Origin: an uncultured Prevotellaceae bacterium
GTDB taxonomy: Bacteria > Bacteroidota > Bacteroidia > Bacteroidales > Bacteroidaceae
NCBI GenBank assembly: GCA_900316285.1
Contig: ONCG01000015.1
Span: 62,001 to 126,000 of the forward strand
Length of the DNA stretch: 64,000 nt
Reading direction: 5' to 3'
A program made the translations under genes and the position numbers. This document shows positions 44,733 through 53,807 of the stretch, piece by piece. The notes under the pieces are model-generated. The model was not told the origin of the DNA, made no database searches, and saw only the letters and a program-made list of their open reading frames with translations. The stretch's first letter is position 1; each line of letters begins with the position of its first letter.

Positions 44733-45552
44733 GAAGATACACCCATGTTCTCAACCGATTTGGCATCAACACTTGTACGATACCACGCACCGTGCAGATA
44801 TAAAGGAAATAGCCAAATGAGATTAGTCCGTGTCGGTACATATACCAGAACACGCGCACCACGCTCTTATAGAATCGTAGCCCCCCACGTCTAGCAATTT
44901 GATCCTTTCCTGACCGTACGTTCACCACCACATCCGGGATATTTCGGAACTTACAGCCATGCTCCATCATGCGTGCCCATAGGTAGTGGTCCTCCTGTTT
45001 CCAGAATGGCTGATAGTTACCGCTCTTCATCAGGTCGGCCTTCTTGAAGATCACCGTCACGTGGTTCACCGCACATCGTCCTCGCATCATCCGCTTGATC
45101 TCTGCATCCTCCAACGGCAGGATGCGTTTCGCGATGATGTTCTCCGGATCACCATCAAACTCAGTTATCATACCTCCCACCAGACTCAGCTCCGGGTCCT
45201 CCTCGAAGCACTTCATCTGCTTCTCAAACCGGTCAGGCAGACAGATGTCATCCGAATCCATACGAGCCAGATAGTCATACTTCGCTGCCTCTGCTGCAAT
45301 CCGCATCGCCTCTCCCAATCCCCCATTCTTCACCTGTGGCAGATATACTATCTCAGTGGGCAGATGTTCATTTTCAATTATCAATTTTCCATTTTCAATT
45401 TCCTGCTCCAGCCCCGCTGGAACAGGACCATCCCCCACAATCACAATCTCATTCGGTAGCAGTGTCTGCTGCAGCAAACTATCAAGAGCCACCCGCACCA
45501 GTTCCGGCACGTCGCTCTTGTATATCGACATAATAACACTAAAATTCAACAT
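44716..45552 (-). CDS. Family 2 glycosyltransferase
   Basis: About 278 residues, GT-A fold. FSVIMSIYKSDVPELVRVAL begins the domain; the DxD-type metal site is ARMDSDDICLPDRFE; ED acceptor-site residues are in WKQEDHYLWARMM. Start 45552 (MLNFSVIMSIYK) avoids overlap with the upstream gene; the frame extends to 45600 through microrepeat-like sequence. A 35-bp AT-rich microrepeat (45367-45401) is inserted in frame and encodes IENGKLIIENEH. Sugar unknown. Confidence 0.87.
   Translation of the reverse strand: MLNFSVIMSIYKSDVPELVRVALDSLLQQTLLPNEIVIVGDGPVPAGLEQEIENGKLIIENEHLPTEIVYLPQVKNGGLGEAMRIAAEAAKYDYLARMDSDDICLPDRFEKQMKCFEEDPELSLVGGMITEFDGDPENIIAKRILPLEDAEIKRMMRGRCAVNHVTVIFKKADLMKSGNYQPFWKQEDHYLWARMMEHGCKFRNIPDVVVNVRSGKDQIARRGGLRFYKSVVRVFWYMYRHGLISFGYFLYICTVRGIVQVLMPNRLRTWVYLHLLRK
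45367..45401 (-). repeat. Microrepeat inside a glycosyltransferase gene
   Basis: TTCATTTTCAATTATCAATT and following bases match the intergenic microrepeat at 41470-41545. It keeps the reading frame and encodes a Lys/Glu/Asn/Ile-rich insert in a loop after the first GT-A strands. Confidence 0.7.
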
Positions 45553-45566
45553 ACTTAAACAATAAA

Positions 45567-46619
45567 CTAGAAACCATAGATTTCTGCATACCTTTCGCAA
45601 AAACGTTGTGGTGAATATTTCTCCTGATATGCAGTTTGGAGTTTTCTTCCCATTTGGTCATCATCCTCAATTCTCAGAATCGCTTCTGCCAAAGCCTTTT
45701 CATCGGGCATATCAAATTTTGCTATTTCTTCTTCCGAAAAGCATTCTTCAACAGCAGGCAATCTTGACGCTACCACCTTACAGCCACACGCTGCAGCCTC
45801 TAACAATGAGATAGGAAATCCTTCTGAACGACTGGGTAAAGCATAAATATCATAATAAGGAAGATAGCGAAACGCATCTTTCTTCATCCCGGCAAAAAGT
45901 ACTCGATCAGAAACGCCAACCTCGCAAGCCATTTGCTCAAACGTCTTTCGTTCCTTTCCGTCTCCTGCAACAAACAACCGATACCTTTCAGGCAATAGAG
46001 CCATCGCCTTTAGCATCACATCGATGCCCTTCCTATACAACAACACACAATTCATCCCGATAAGAATCCCATCTCCCTTAATGCCATTAATCTCACACTG
46101 CTCTTCTTTAGTTAGGCCAGGAATTGGTTCGTCAATTATTCTGGTATTATATGCATATGTCAACTTCCGTTTAGGGATGTAGCTATTATAATACTTCATC
46201 ATATCCTTACTTAAACATACAACTTTACCAAAAGGAAGTTTTGTCAACAGGTACAGCAGGCCAAGCAAAATACCTTCCAATTTCCCATACAAATCGAGAA
46301 AGTCTTGGAAACAATAGCAGTGTAAGGTAGTGATTTGTTTTGTTCTCTCCCCATTCTCATTTCTAAATTTGTGCCAAAGATGCTTCAACAAATATAATTC
46401 AGGCCATATCCCATGAGTATGAATAATGTCATATCCTTCAAGTTCCTCAACGCAATTAAGCTTCGAAACCTCACATTCAAAAGAAACAGGCTTGCCCACC
46501 TCTTTCAAATAAAAAACCTTACAATTATGACCATTTTCATTCATTACGTGAACCAGGTCCCGGATCACCTGATTCACACCAGTCTGTCCAATATGATTTG
46601 TTAGATATGCAACTCTCAT
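45567..46619 (-). CDS. Family 4 glycosyltransferase
   Basis: 350 residues, GT-B fold. The N-terminal acceptor domain starts MRVAYLTNHIGQTGVNQVI. The C-terminal donor site has FAGMKKDAFRYLPYYDIYALPSR (shown in part) with the EX7E-type SEGFPISLLEAAACG. Its start overlaps the stop of the upstream GT2 by 4 bp (ATGA), so translation is coupled. It adds a sugar by a retaining mechanism, as family 4 members do; identity unknown. Confidence 0.92.
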   Translation of the reverse strand: MRVAYLTNHIGQTGVNQVIRDLVHVMNENGHNCKVFYLKEVGKPVSFECEVSKLNCVEELEGYDIIHTHGIWPELYLLKHLWHKFRNENGERTKQITTLHCYCFQDFLDLYGKLEGILLGLLYLLTKLPFGKVVCLSKDMMKYYNSYIPKRKLTYAYNTRIIDEPIPGLTKEEQCEINGIKGDGILIGMNCVLLYRKGIDVMLKAMALLPERYRLFVAGDGKERKTFEQMACEVGVSDRVLFAGMKKDAFRYLPYYDIYALPSRSEGFPISLLEAAACGCKVVASRLPAVEECFSEEEIAKFDMPDEKALAEAILRIEDDDQMGRKLQTAYQEKYSPQRFCERYAEIYGF

Positions 46620-47632
46620 TCCCTTATGTATGCATCAAATGACGGTATCCTTTTATAATCTTCCGAATGAACATACTGATAACCTGTATAGAGCCCTCGG
46701 AAATAATCTATCAAATAAATGGGTTGTTTGAACCTAATGGTATCACCCATAAGAGCAACGATTCCCAATAGATTTCTCCATGCGAATGCCAAACCACAAA
46801 GGAACTTCTCACTTCTATCCTTTTTTAAACTATATATAGTCCGATACCAAATCGTATAGAGTAGCTTCTTTTTGAAGAACATGCGTTTTCTTACATTTAC
46901 ACGCACACCTGCTTTTGCATCTAAATGCAGTATCCCCGTGTCATAATGCATCAATACTCTATATCCCTGCAAATATAATTTGTAATAAAACAACTGGTCA
47001 TCCATCGATGCGAAAGAAAAGGTATCCAGCCATCGCTCGTCCTCGAAGTGAATCGCTTGATATGCAGATTTCTTACAAAGCAAGCTAGCGAAAGCGGCAG
47101 TCTGAGTTGGCATAACCAGTTTTGAAGGATTGCTATTATATGAGAAGCCTGCATCACGCTTCACTTTATTCGCCCATCCATCATCTTTCCGCGCAGAAGA
47201 AGAATTATTCAAATAGACCAAACACTTCATCCTCCAACTCTCACCAGCATGTTTATATACTTGTGGAACAATACAATCGCCATCGTACTCTTCTAATCCA
47301 CAAAACATTTTCTCTACATAATCAGGAGGTAGATACAAATCATCATCGCAAAATAGAATATATTCCGAATCCACCTCATCAAACGGTAACGACCGTTGCG
47401 CCACCATTCCCTTTTCGCACCTTACAATCTGCTCTACGCCCACCGTCTCTTTTGGTGCTTGATAACCATAAGGAATATACACCAGGATTTTCTTAGGTGG
47501 AAGCGTCTGCGCCACTAAGCTATCCAAGAGCGTCTGGTACTTTTCCCCTGCTGTTCCTAATGTTCGAATCGCTACGCAGTAGTCCCGCGTACTGCAGGAT
47601 GCTTCTGGCTTTAAATTTCTAGTTTCAACCAC
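46616..47632 (-). CDS. Family 2-like glycosyltransferase, paralogue A
   Basis: About 338 residues. DYCVAIRTLGTAGEKYQTLL starts the domain, YILFCDDDLYLPPDYVEKM holds the DDD metal site, and HFEDERWLDTF and HYDTGILHLDAKAG follow. It is very similar throughout to the gene at 50114 (VAIRTLGTAGEKYQ, YIPYGY, ILFCDDDL, HFEDERW). The start is uncertain: GTG 47632 gives a leader VETRNLKPEAS that is read from a microrepeat, and no ATG lies closer to the domain. Confidence 0.85.
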   Translation of the reverse strand: MVETRNLKPEASCSTRDYCVAIRTLGTAGEKYQTLLDSLVAQTLPPKKILVYIPYGYQAPKETVGVEQIVRCEKGMVAQRSLPFDEVDSEYILFCDDDLYLPPDYVEKMFCGLEEYDGDCIVPQVYKHAGESWRMKCLVYLNNSSSARKDDGWANKVKRDAGFSYNSNPSKLVMPTQTAAFASLLCKKSAYQAIHFEDERWLDTFSFASMDDQLFYYKLYLQGYRVLMHYDTGILHLDAKAGVRVNVRKRMFFKKKLLYTIWYRTIYSLKKDRSEKFLCGLAFAWRNLLGIVALMGDTIRFKQPIYLIDYFRGLYTGYQYVHSEDYKRIPSFDAYIRE

Positions 47633-47813
47633 AGATTACACGGATTTTATAGATTTTGCACAGATTCCACTAAAGAGCAGATTACAGAACATTGTATATT
47701 TTATAGAAACAATGCTGGCTTTAAATATCACTCCAATTTCATGAATCGGACAGACCCATTTTCAATTGTCAATTATTAATCCTCTATTTTGCACGAGCTA
47801 CGCTCTGTGCAAC

Positions 47814-48851
47814 TTAGTGTCCATAATAGTTAAGATAGAAGATGGTCGTGAGGGCTGCGCCCATGCCGAGGTACGCTATCCAGCGGTCTTTTTTCATGAA
47901 AGAGTAAGCAATCGATGGAATAATCACCATCTCCAGTGTGGCAAACATCGAAGAAACACGACCAGAAAGAGCAGTATAACAACTCAAAACTATTAATATA
48001 ACTGTCGAATAAAAATAGGCATTGCGTATTGTGAGATAATGCGATGTTGTTTGTCGCATTCTATCCTCTGTAAACGTATAAACAAGAAGCAAGAATGTCT
48101 GGAAATAAATCATGGGATTCGCCAATCCCCATTCTCGTTGATATTCTTCTTGAATATAAGTATTACCGACATTTAAATCTTCCACATAATCAGCCACCAT
48201 AAATCTTATAATATTCGAATAGAAAGCCGCTATAATAAAAGCGATAACAGTTCCTATTATAATATGCCGCTTCTTAATATCAACCATACATAAAAAATAG
48301 AGTGGAACGGCTATGATAGCACTGTGGTGGAAAAGATATGCTACAAATACCCATGCAAAATAACGTTTCCAGTCTCGTTCGGTAATATATTGCACAGCCA
48401 TTAGAATGATAGCGTATGACAATCCTGCTCGAATCTGAATAAAATTACGTGCAAGATAAAAACGGGAGATATAGGCACATAAACCCAAAATAGGATATAA
48501 ACAATACTTATCAAATGCTTTATATAAAAAGAAAAAGGATATCAAAGCAACAATTAAGAAATAAACCGTCATATTCGATGTAAAAGTTTTAACTATAACA
48601 CCAATATAATAGAATCCTATTTCTCCATAACCAAATGGCTGCGAATATTGGGTCAAATTCGATAAAGTTGGAGTATAATCAAGAAAGGATATCGCGTATA
48701 CTTCTGTATCTGCCCAACTATTAATATCTCTAACACCAGCTAAATAGGCCAAGATTATACAAATTGCGATCAGCCAATAGCGTTTATTACGTTGCTGAAG
48801 TCCCTCTGCATATAATGCAAATAAATAAAATGCTATATAAATTAATACCAT
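47814..48851 (-). CDS. EpsG-family polysaccharide polymerase (Wzy-like)
   Basis: 345 residues, about ten membrane helices. It has the EpsG-type N-terminus with AGVRDINSWADTEVY after helix 2, and FYLARNFIQIRAGLSYAI in the middle. By family it polymerises repeat units at the periplasmic face of the membrane. It is the only candidate polymerase visible, and sits in the middle of the glycosyltransferase run. Strongly AT-rich. Upstream gap of about 100 bp holds a microrepeat. Confidence 0.82.
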   Translation of the reverse strand: MVLIYIAFYLFALYAEGLQQRNKRYWLIAICIILAYLAGVRDINSWADTEVYAISFLDYTPTLSNLTQYSQPFGYGEIGFYYIGVIVKTFTSNMTVYFLIVALISFFFLYKAFDKYCLYPILGLCAYISRFYLARNFIQIRAGLSYAIILMAVQYITERDWKRYFAWVFVAYLFHHSAIIAVPLYFLCMVDIKKRHIIIGTVIAFIIAAFYSNIIRFMVADYVEDLNVGNTYIQEEYQREWGLANPMIYFQTFLLLVYTFTEDRMRQTTSHYLTIRNAYFYSTVILIVLSCYTALSGRVSSMFATLEMVIIPSIAYSFMKKDRWIAYLGMGAALTTIFYLNYYGH

Positions 48852-48952
48852 AGGAATTAGTTGCTTTGCAGCGAATACTAAGTTACTAGTTTATAGTTTC
48901 AAGTTTCTAAAAAGAAATAAAGATTGTTGTACCTTCCAATATCAAGAATCAA

Positions 48953-50101
48953 TTACCTGCCAAGTAAAGTTTCCCATCGATCCATCGTATTCTCAATGGA
49001 ATAGTATTTCGAGCGTTCTATAGCTTTCGCACGAACACTCTCCCGGTATTCATCATCCATTATCATCTTCTTCATCGCCTCGGCCAATGCCTCCACATCA
49101 TCCGGCTCGCACAGAATGCCTGTTTCGCACTGCTCAACTTTATTGTTTGAACTTTGAACATTAAACTTTGAACCTTGCCCTTCTGGGCACATAATCTCTC
49201 TCTGCCTCCCCTTATAATCACACGCTATGCATGCGCATCCTTGGCTCATGGCCTCAATCAGAACTAATCCAAATGCTTCATAACGACTGCTCAACACAAA
49301 TATAGATGATTCCGCATATACTTTCTGCATATCATCAACAAAACCTGTATACTCGATTCTATTCCAAACGCCACATTCCTTGGCGATACCATCCAAATAC
49401 TTCCGTGTCTCTGAACTCCTCCATACTCCCGCAATCACCAGTTTCCACCCCTCGTCTTGAACCTTAGACTTTAAACCTTGAACGAGATTTCCAAAAGCTC
49501 TTATTAGCACATCGAAACCTTTATAATGCCAATTATCAACTCTTCCGGAAGCAAGTATAACCTTTTTTCTGGGAGATATGTTTTCTATTGGTTCCAATGC
49601 CAATGGATTTTCCTTCACAGTCACATTGTGAAGCCTTTTTCCAATTATCTTTTTATCTGCACCTGTTAACACTGTCACGCAGCTATACATTCTGCAAATC
49701 CAAAACTTATAACATTTAAGAAAGAACGGCATTGGGGCAGAATCCGGCCTCTCATACGGATCATGCTCAGTCGCAACAACAGGTATTCCCATTCCAATGG
49801 AGGCCAGTTTTGCCACTATAGAACAAAGTGACATAATACCTATGATAACATCTGGCTTATCCGTTTTCAATTGCTTACGCAATATTCTGATAGCCCCACA
49901 CCACTTTTTTAGTTTATTATTTGTCTGCGGCACTAAGTTCATGACTTGCACCATATCATCTAACACATATGTCTGCTCCTCATATAGATCTGCAAAGAAC
50001 ATAACCTCATGTCCTCGCTGTACAAACCCATTAGCAAGAGACACGGCTACACGCTCAGCACCGCCATGACACAATCTTGGACAAACTATAAAAATTTTCA
50101 T
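48953..50101 (-). CDS. Family 4 glycosyltransferase with microrepeat inserts
   Basis: 382 residues, GT-B fold. RLCHGGAERVAVSLANG begins the acceptor domain; the donor site has ASGRVDNWHYKGFDVLIRAF and SRYEAFGLVLIEAMSQG (EX7E). Two stretches read from GTTCAAAG-type microrepeats lie in frame: GLKSKVQDEG (about 49458-49485) and SKFNVQSSNNKV (49140-49174). They extend loops rather than break motifs, so the enzyme is probably active. Sugar unknown. Confidence 0.9.
   Translation of the reverse strand: MKIFIVCPRLCHGGAERVAVSLANGFVQRGHEVMFFADLYEEQTYVLDDMVQVMNLVPQTNNKLKKWCGAIRILRKQLKTDKPDVIIGIMSLCSIVAKLASIGMGIPVVATEHDPYERPDSAPMPFFLKCYKFWICRMYSCVTVLTGADKKIIGKRLHNVTVKENPLALEPIENISPRKKVILASGRVDNWHYKGFDVLIRAFGNLVQGLKSKVQDEGWKLVIAGVWRSSETRKYLDGIAKECGVWNRIEYTGFVDDMQKVYAESSIFVLSSRYEAFGLVLIEAMSQGCACIACDYKGRQREIMCPEGQGSKFNVQSSNNKVEQCETGILCEPDDVEALAEAMKKMIMDDEYRESVRAKAIERSKYYSIENTMDRWETLLGR
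49140..49174 (-). repeat. GTTCAAAG microrepeat inside a glycosyltransferase gene
   Basis: On the minus strand GGTTCAAAGTTTAATG then TTCAAAGTTCAAACAATA. This matches the intergenic copy near 52143-52168, including the CAAACAATA tail. Confidence 0.75.
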
Positions 50102-50113
50102 TGAAATAGAATT

Positions 50114-51091
50114 TTAATTATCGATATATGCGTCGAATGCAGGTATAAGTCTATATCGTTCTGAACGCACATATCTAAAACCACACCATAAGCCTTTGGG
50201 ATATGCAGAAAATACGATTCTATGATTTGACAATAATTCTTTCACGAACGTGAACACCCACTGTTCGAGAAAACGTGCATAATATGATAGATAACATAAA
50301 AATTTTTCCCATTGAGTATTGTTATGTAAATTGCATTTAATTCGATGTGAAACGGCATACGACAGAGCAATCTCTTTTATCACCCTTTCCCTTGAATATG
50401 TACTATGTCCAGCTCCAGCATCAAGATGTTTTATTTCTGTATTATAATGGATAAGCACTTTATACCCCATGAGATGTAATTTGTTGAAAAAAAGCAAATC
50501 CTCACCAAGAGGATATCCAAAATCCTCCATCCAACGTTCGTCTTCAAAATGTATGGATTGATATGCATCTTTTTTTATCAACACACAGGCCCCAGCAGCA
50601 CTCTCAGAAGGCAAAACCGTTTTTGAAGGATGCATATTATAAGTATAACTTGCATTGCGCATCACTTTAAATGCCCAACCGTCATCTCTTCTTGGGAATG
50701 CATACCCAGCAATAGCTTTTTTAAGTTTACCTATAAATGACAATTCTTGCACTTTAAAAACATCCGGAGCTATACAATCTCCATTATTTTCGACGAGTCC
50801 TTGATACAACTTTTCTACGAAGTCATCTGCCAACCACAAGTCATCATCACAAAACAGGATGTATTCCGTATCAATTTCTTTAAATGATAATGAACGTTGT
50901 GTTATCATCCCTTTGGGGCAACGAACGTATTCTTCCCAACCAATTGTTTCCTTTGGAAGTTCATAACCATAAGGGATATATACAAATATCTTTTGGGGTT
51001 TTATAGTCTGCCTATTGAGTGAATCAAGTAGAATTTGATATTTTTCACCAGCAGTGCCAAGAGTACGGATTGCAACACAATATTTCATCAT
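50114..51091 (-). CDS. Family 2-like glycosyltransferase, paralogue B
   Basis: 325 residues. MMKYCVAIRTLGTAGEKYQI starts the domain; EYILFCDDDLWLADDFVEKL gives the DDD site; SIHFEDERWMEDFG and IKHLDAGAGHS follow. Closely similar to the gene at 46616, so the two arose by duplication and then diverged in the C-terminal half. It lies 12 bp before the GT4 gene and 1 bp after the next GT2, a tight operon. Confidence 0.88.
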   Translation of the reverse strand: MMKYCVAIRTLGTAGEKYQILLDSLNRQTIKPQKIFVYIPYGYELPKETIGWEEYVRCPKGMITQRSLSFKEIDTEYILFCDDDLWLADDFVEKLYQGLVENNGDCIAPDVFKVQELSFIGKLKKAIAGYAFPRRDDGWAFKVMRNASYTYNMHPSKTVLPSESAAGACVLIKKDAYQSIHFEDERWMEDFGYPLGEDLLFFNKLHLMGYKVLIHYNTEIKHLDAGAGHSTYSRERVIKEIALSYAVSHRIKCNLHNNTQWEKFLCYLSYYARFLEQWVFTFVKELLSNHRIVFSAYPKGLWCGFRYVRSERYRLIPAFDAYIDN

Positions 51092-51092
51092 C

Positions 51093-52073
51093 TTATTTCT
51101 TAATAATTTGTTTCAATGTAAATAAGAAACCATAAATTGTTCTCGCTAGCTGATAATGTCCACGGAAGGCTAAGTTGTATAAAAGATTAAAAGATTTCTT
51201 ACGAGGGACGGCAAAAACAATCTGCTCATACTCTCCAAATGTTTCTAAAAACTGTTTTGAAGTAAAGAATTTGCGCCCAAATGTAAATGCTCGTCCAAAC
51301 ATAAATGACGTTTTTCTTTCAAATGCTAATTCCTTATATGGTGTTCCTCTAAATAACTTAACGAACATATCACGCATTACTAAGTCATTCTGATATGTTT
51401 TCTCATCATAATGGCGTGACAAAGAATCCGGATAAGTCACATAATGATAATAAGCTTGAGGTAAATATGAAACCTTTATCTCATTCTTTAACATGGCACA
51501 CATACCATATTGATCCTCACATCCATAGAATTCGGTTGGGAAAAGTATGCCATACTTCTTATAAACATTGAGTCGAATTAACTTGTTCCAGCAATAGCCA
51601 TACAATTTTCCGACAAGGATATCTTTCATGACTACCTGATGGTCCATGTCCGTTGGTTTCTGAGAGCCATAAAATTCAACCTTACCATCATTACGAAAAT
51701 TGTCACAAATTAGCATATCGGCATCATCTTCCTTGGCCTTGGCATACATCTCTTCCAGGCAATTCAATTCCACCCAATCGTCCTGGTCGAACTGAATGGT
51801 ATATTCCCCCTGGGCAATGGCTAATGCTTTGTTACGCGCATCTGCCAAGCCTCCATTGGGCTTATGCAACACGCGAACCCTCGAATCTTTTTGAGCATAC
51901 TCTTCAGCAATCTCACCACATCGGTCAGGAGAGCCATCATCAACCAACATCAGCTCAAAATCCTTAAACGTCTGGTTCAGCACACAGTCAATCATCCTGC
52001 AGACTGTCGCCTCACCTTTATACATGCAGATGATGACGGTAATAGCTGGAGTGGGTCTATTTATTTCGCTCAT
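51093..52073 (-). CDS. Family 2 glycosyltransferase
   Basis: 326 residues. The GT-A core is ITVIICMYKGEATVCRMIDCV, LMLVDDGSPDRCGEIA, HKPNGGLADARNKAL and IQFDQDDWVELNCLEEM (metal site DQDD). The C-terminal half is basic and aromatic, probably membrane-associated. It follows the epimerase gene after about 200 bp that carry a direct repeat. The donor sugar is unknown. Confidence 0.92.
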   Translation of the reverse strand: MSEINRPTPAITVIICMYKGEATVCRMIDCVLNQTFKDFELMLVDDGSPDRCGEIAEEYAQKDSRVRVLHKPNGGLADARNKALAIAQGEYTIQFDQDDWVELNCLEEMYAKAKEDDADMLICDNFRNDGKVEFYGSQKPTDMDHQVVMKDILVGKLYGYCWNKLIRLNVYKKYGILFPTEFYGCEDQYGMCAMLKNEIKVSYLPQAYYHYVTYPDSLSRHYDEKTYQNDLVMRDMFVKLFRGTPYKELAFERKTSFMFGRAFTFGRKFFTSKQFLETFGEYEQIVFAVPRKKSFNLLYNLAFRGHYQLARTIYGFLFTLKQIIKK

Positions 52074-52079
52074 ACATTG

Positions 52080-52180
52080 TTTCTGGTTTATAGTTTCTAA
52101 AGATAGTTGTCATACGGATCTCACAGACAGGGCGCTAAAGCGCGGTTCAAAGTTTAAAGTTCAAACAATAGAACACCTTT
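52080..52180. repeat. Direct repeat, left copy (flanks epimerase gene)
   Basis: Shared blocks with 53441-53549: GTTTCT-type text, CACGGATCTCACAGAC (here CATACGGATCTCACAGAC), GGCGCTAAAGCGCGGTTCAA, AGTTTAAAGTTCAAA and CACCTTT, in the same order and orientation. Confidence 0.75.
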
Positions 52181-52271
52181 ATTCGAGAATAAAGCTCTTG
52201 ATTGCATGCATAAATAAAACCATCATAAGAAAAAAGAAACTTGAAACCTGAACCTAGAAACTAATATCCCT

Positions 52272-53219
52272 TTAGAATTTGGTCTGTGTGAGTCCTTTTA
52301 TCTCACGATAGAACAGCGCAATGCCCTTTTTCAAAGGTGTAAATTCAACGTCTACATATTTCCGAAGCCTTGAAGTATCGAGAATCATGTGGGCAACATC
52401 AACCTTTCGTGCAGATTGGTATTCTACACGCACTTCTTCGGAAACTGTGTATTTTAGCACATTGATGATGTCATTGATGGATTCACCTACCCCGCTACCA
52501 ATATTCAAGGTTGTGTTGCAAATATCGTTCTCCAATAACTGACAGAAAATCTCACTGAGATCATTGATATAGATATAATCTCTCACATTCGAACCATCTC
52601 CCCACACTTCGATTGGTTCTCCGGCTAAAATTTTACCTAATGCAACTGCTATAAGGCCTTGCTTGGCATGGATATTCTGGCCATGCCCATAAGGATTGGA
52701 TGGGCGCACGACTAGATACCGAAGTCCAGCCGTACGATGAACATAGAGAATAGAGTTCTCCATCATCTGTTTCGACCAACCATAATAGGAGATAGGAGCC
52801 ATCGGGTCCGTTTCCTTAAACGGAGTCATGTCTGTACGATTACCATAAACGGTGCCACCCGAAGAGAAATACACAAACTTGATATCTTTCTGGGCACAAT
52901 ACTGCATCAGCTCAATTGTCGGAAAGATTACCTGCTGATACTCTCGTTTGTAATCTTCAAAGGTACTGCCAGGAATTATCGTTGCCACGAGGTGGATGAC
53001 GATATCTATCTTGTTTGCTTCGATAATGGTCTGTACAAAATCAATATCCTGCAATGTTCCTCGAAACACCTGCACATCCATTCCGTCCAGACGGGATATG
53101 TTGGCAAAAGGTGGCTCCAGGACATACAACTTTACATCATCACTCCTCGTTATCAGCGTCCGAATCAAATTCGAGCCGATAAATCCAGCACCACCAAGAA
53201 AAAGTATATTATGCATCAT
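52272..53219 (-). CDS. NAD-dependent epimerase/dehydratase (UDP-sugar 4-epimerase-like)
   Basis: 315 residues, extended SDR. The Rossmann motif is FLGGAGFIGSNL; catalytic Ser/Thr in FSSGGTVYG and the YxxxK in ISYYGWSKQMMEN; VVRPSNPYGHGQ and WGDGSNVRDYIYINDL are typical of GalE/WbpK-like enzymes. It probably epimerises or reduces a nucleotide sugar for this polysaccharide. ATG 53219 or 53216 is the start; TTG 53231 is unlikely. Near-identical repeat blocks lie on both sides (52080, 53441), so it may be an exchangeable cassette. Confidence 0.9.
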   Translation of the reverse strand: MMHNILFLGGAGFIGSNLIRTLITRSDDVKLYVLEPPFANISRLDGMDVQVFRGTLQDIDFVQTIIEANKIDIVIHLVATIIPGSTFEDYKREYQQVIFPTIELMQYCAQKDIKFVYFSSGGTVYGNRTDMTPFKETDPMAPISYYGWSKQMMENSILYVHRTAGLRYLVVRPSNPYGHGQNIHAKQGLIAVALGKILAGEPIEVWGDGSNVRDYIYINDLSEIFCQLLENDICNTTLNIGSGVGESINDIINVLKYTVSEEVRVEYQSARKVDVAHMILDTSRLRKYVDVEFTPLKKGIALFYREIKGLTQTKF

Positions 53220-53222
53220 ATT

Positions 53223-53360
53223 CAATAGCAACTATGTCGCGGTTCAATGCCCTGTGGGCAGTTTAAAGTCCAACAAACGTTCAATAGCTGCTTCGCAGCG
53301 TTCAAAGTTCAATAGTTCTCTCCGATAAACTCCGAAAGCGGCAGAGCCGAGCGCAAATGG
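53223..53360. repeat. GTTCAA-type hairpin array
   Basis: GTTCAAT, GTTTAAAG, GTTCAATA, GTTCAAAG and GTTCAATA separate GCCC-TGT-GGGC and GCTGC-TTC-GCAGC hairpins, followed by a weaker GGTTCAATCGCC unit with CGCCTACGGCG. Confidence 0.65.
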
Positions 53361-53440
53361 TTCAATCGCCTACGGCGGAAATTGTACAAATTGTATTCAA
53401 AATTCAGCAGAAAAGGACGCGATGGACTGTATCCATACGC

Positions 53441-53549
53441 TGTTTCTAGTTTCAAGTTTCTTGTTTTGTCACACGGATCTCACAGACTGGACGCTAAAGC
53501 GCGGTTCAAAGTTTAAAGTTTAAAGTTCAAAGAATATAAACACCTTTCT
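53441..53549. repeat. Direct repeat, right copy (flanks epimerase gene)
   Basis: Same ordered blocks as 52080-52180, with an extra GTTTAAA unit; CACACGGATCTCACAGACTG and GCTAAAGCGCGGTTCAAAG are clearest. The copies are about 1.36 kb apart. Confidence 0.75.
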
Positions 53550-53644
53550 TTTCAAATAAAAAGCGCTACATGCAGCTATCATCAGAAAAACGATCCATAT
53601 AGATGGTAAAGATCTGTGTGAAGTTTATTATGTTTGTTGATTTT

Positions 53645-53803
53645 TATTGAATTTTTGAATAATTTTGAGCGGAGCGACCCTTGAATTATAGGTCGGCCAG
53701 AGGCCTCAAAATCGTTTGAAAATCTTTTGCAAAATCTCCCAATTAATGTTTGAACGATTTTTTATTAGATTTTTGAATAATTTTAAGGAGCAACGCGACG
53801 ACC
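53645..53803. repeat. GGTCG...CGACC element pair, downstream of fic
   Basis: A partial copy ending GAGCGGAGCGACC (53645-53679), then a full copy (53691-53803) starting GGTCGGCCAGAGGCCTC, with GAAAATCT runs, TTGAACGATTTTTTAT and an end in CGACGACC. Similar pair at 54805-55023. Confidence 0.75.
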
Positions 53804-53807
53804 ATAA

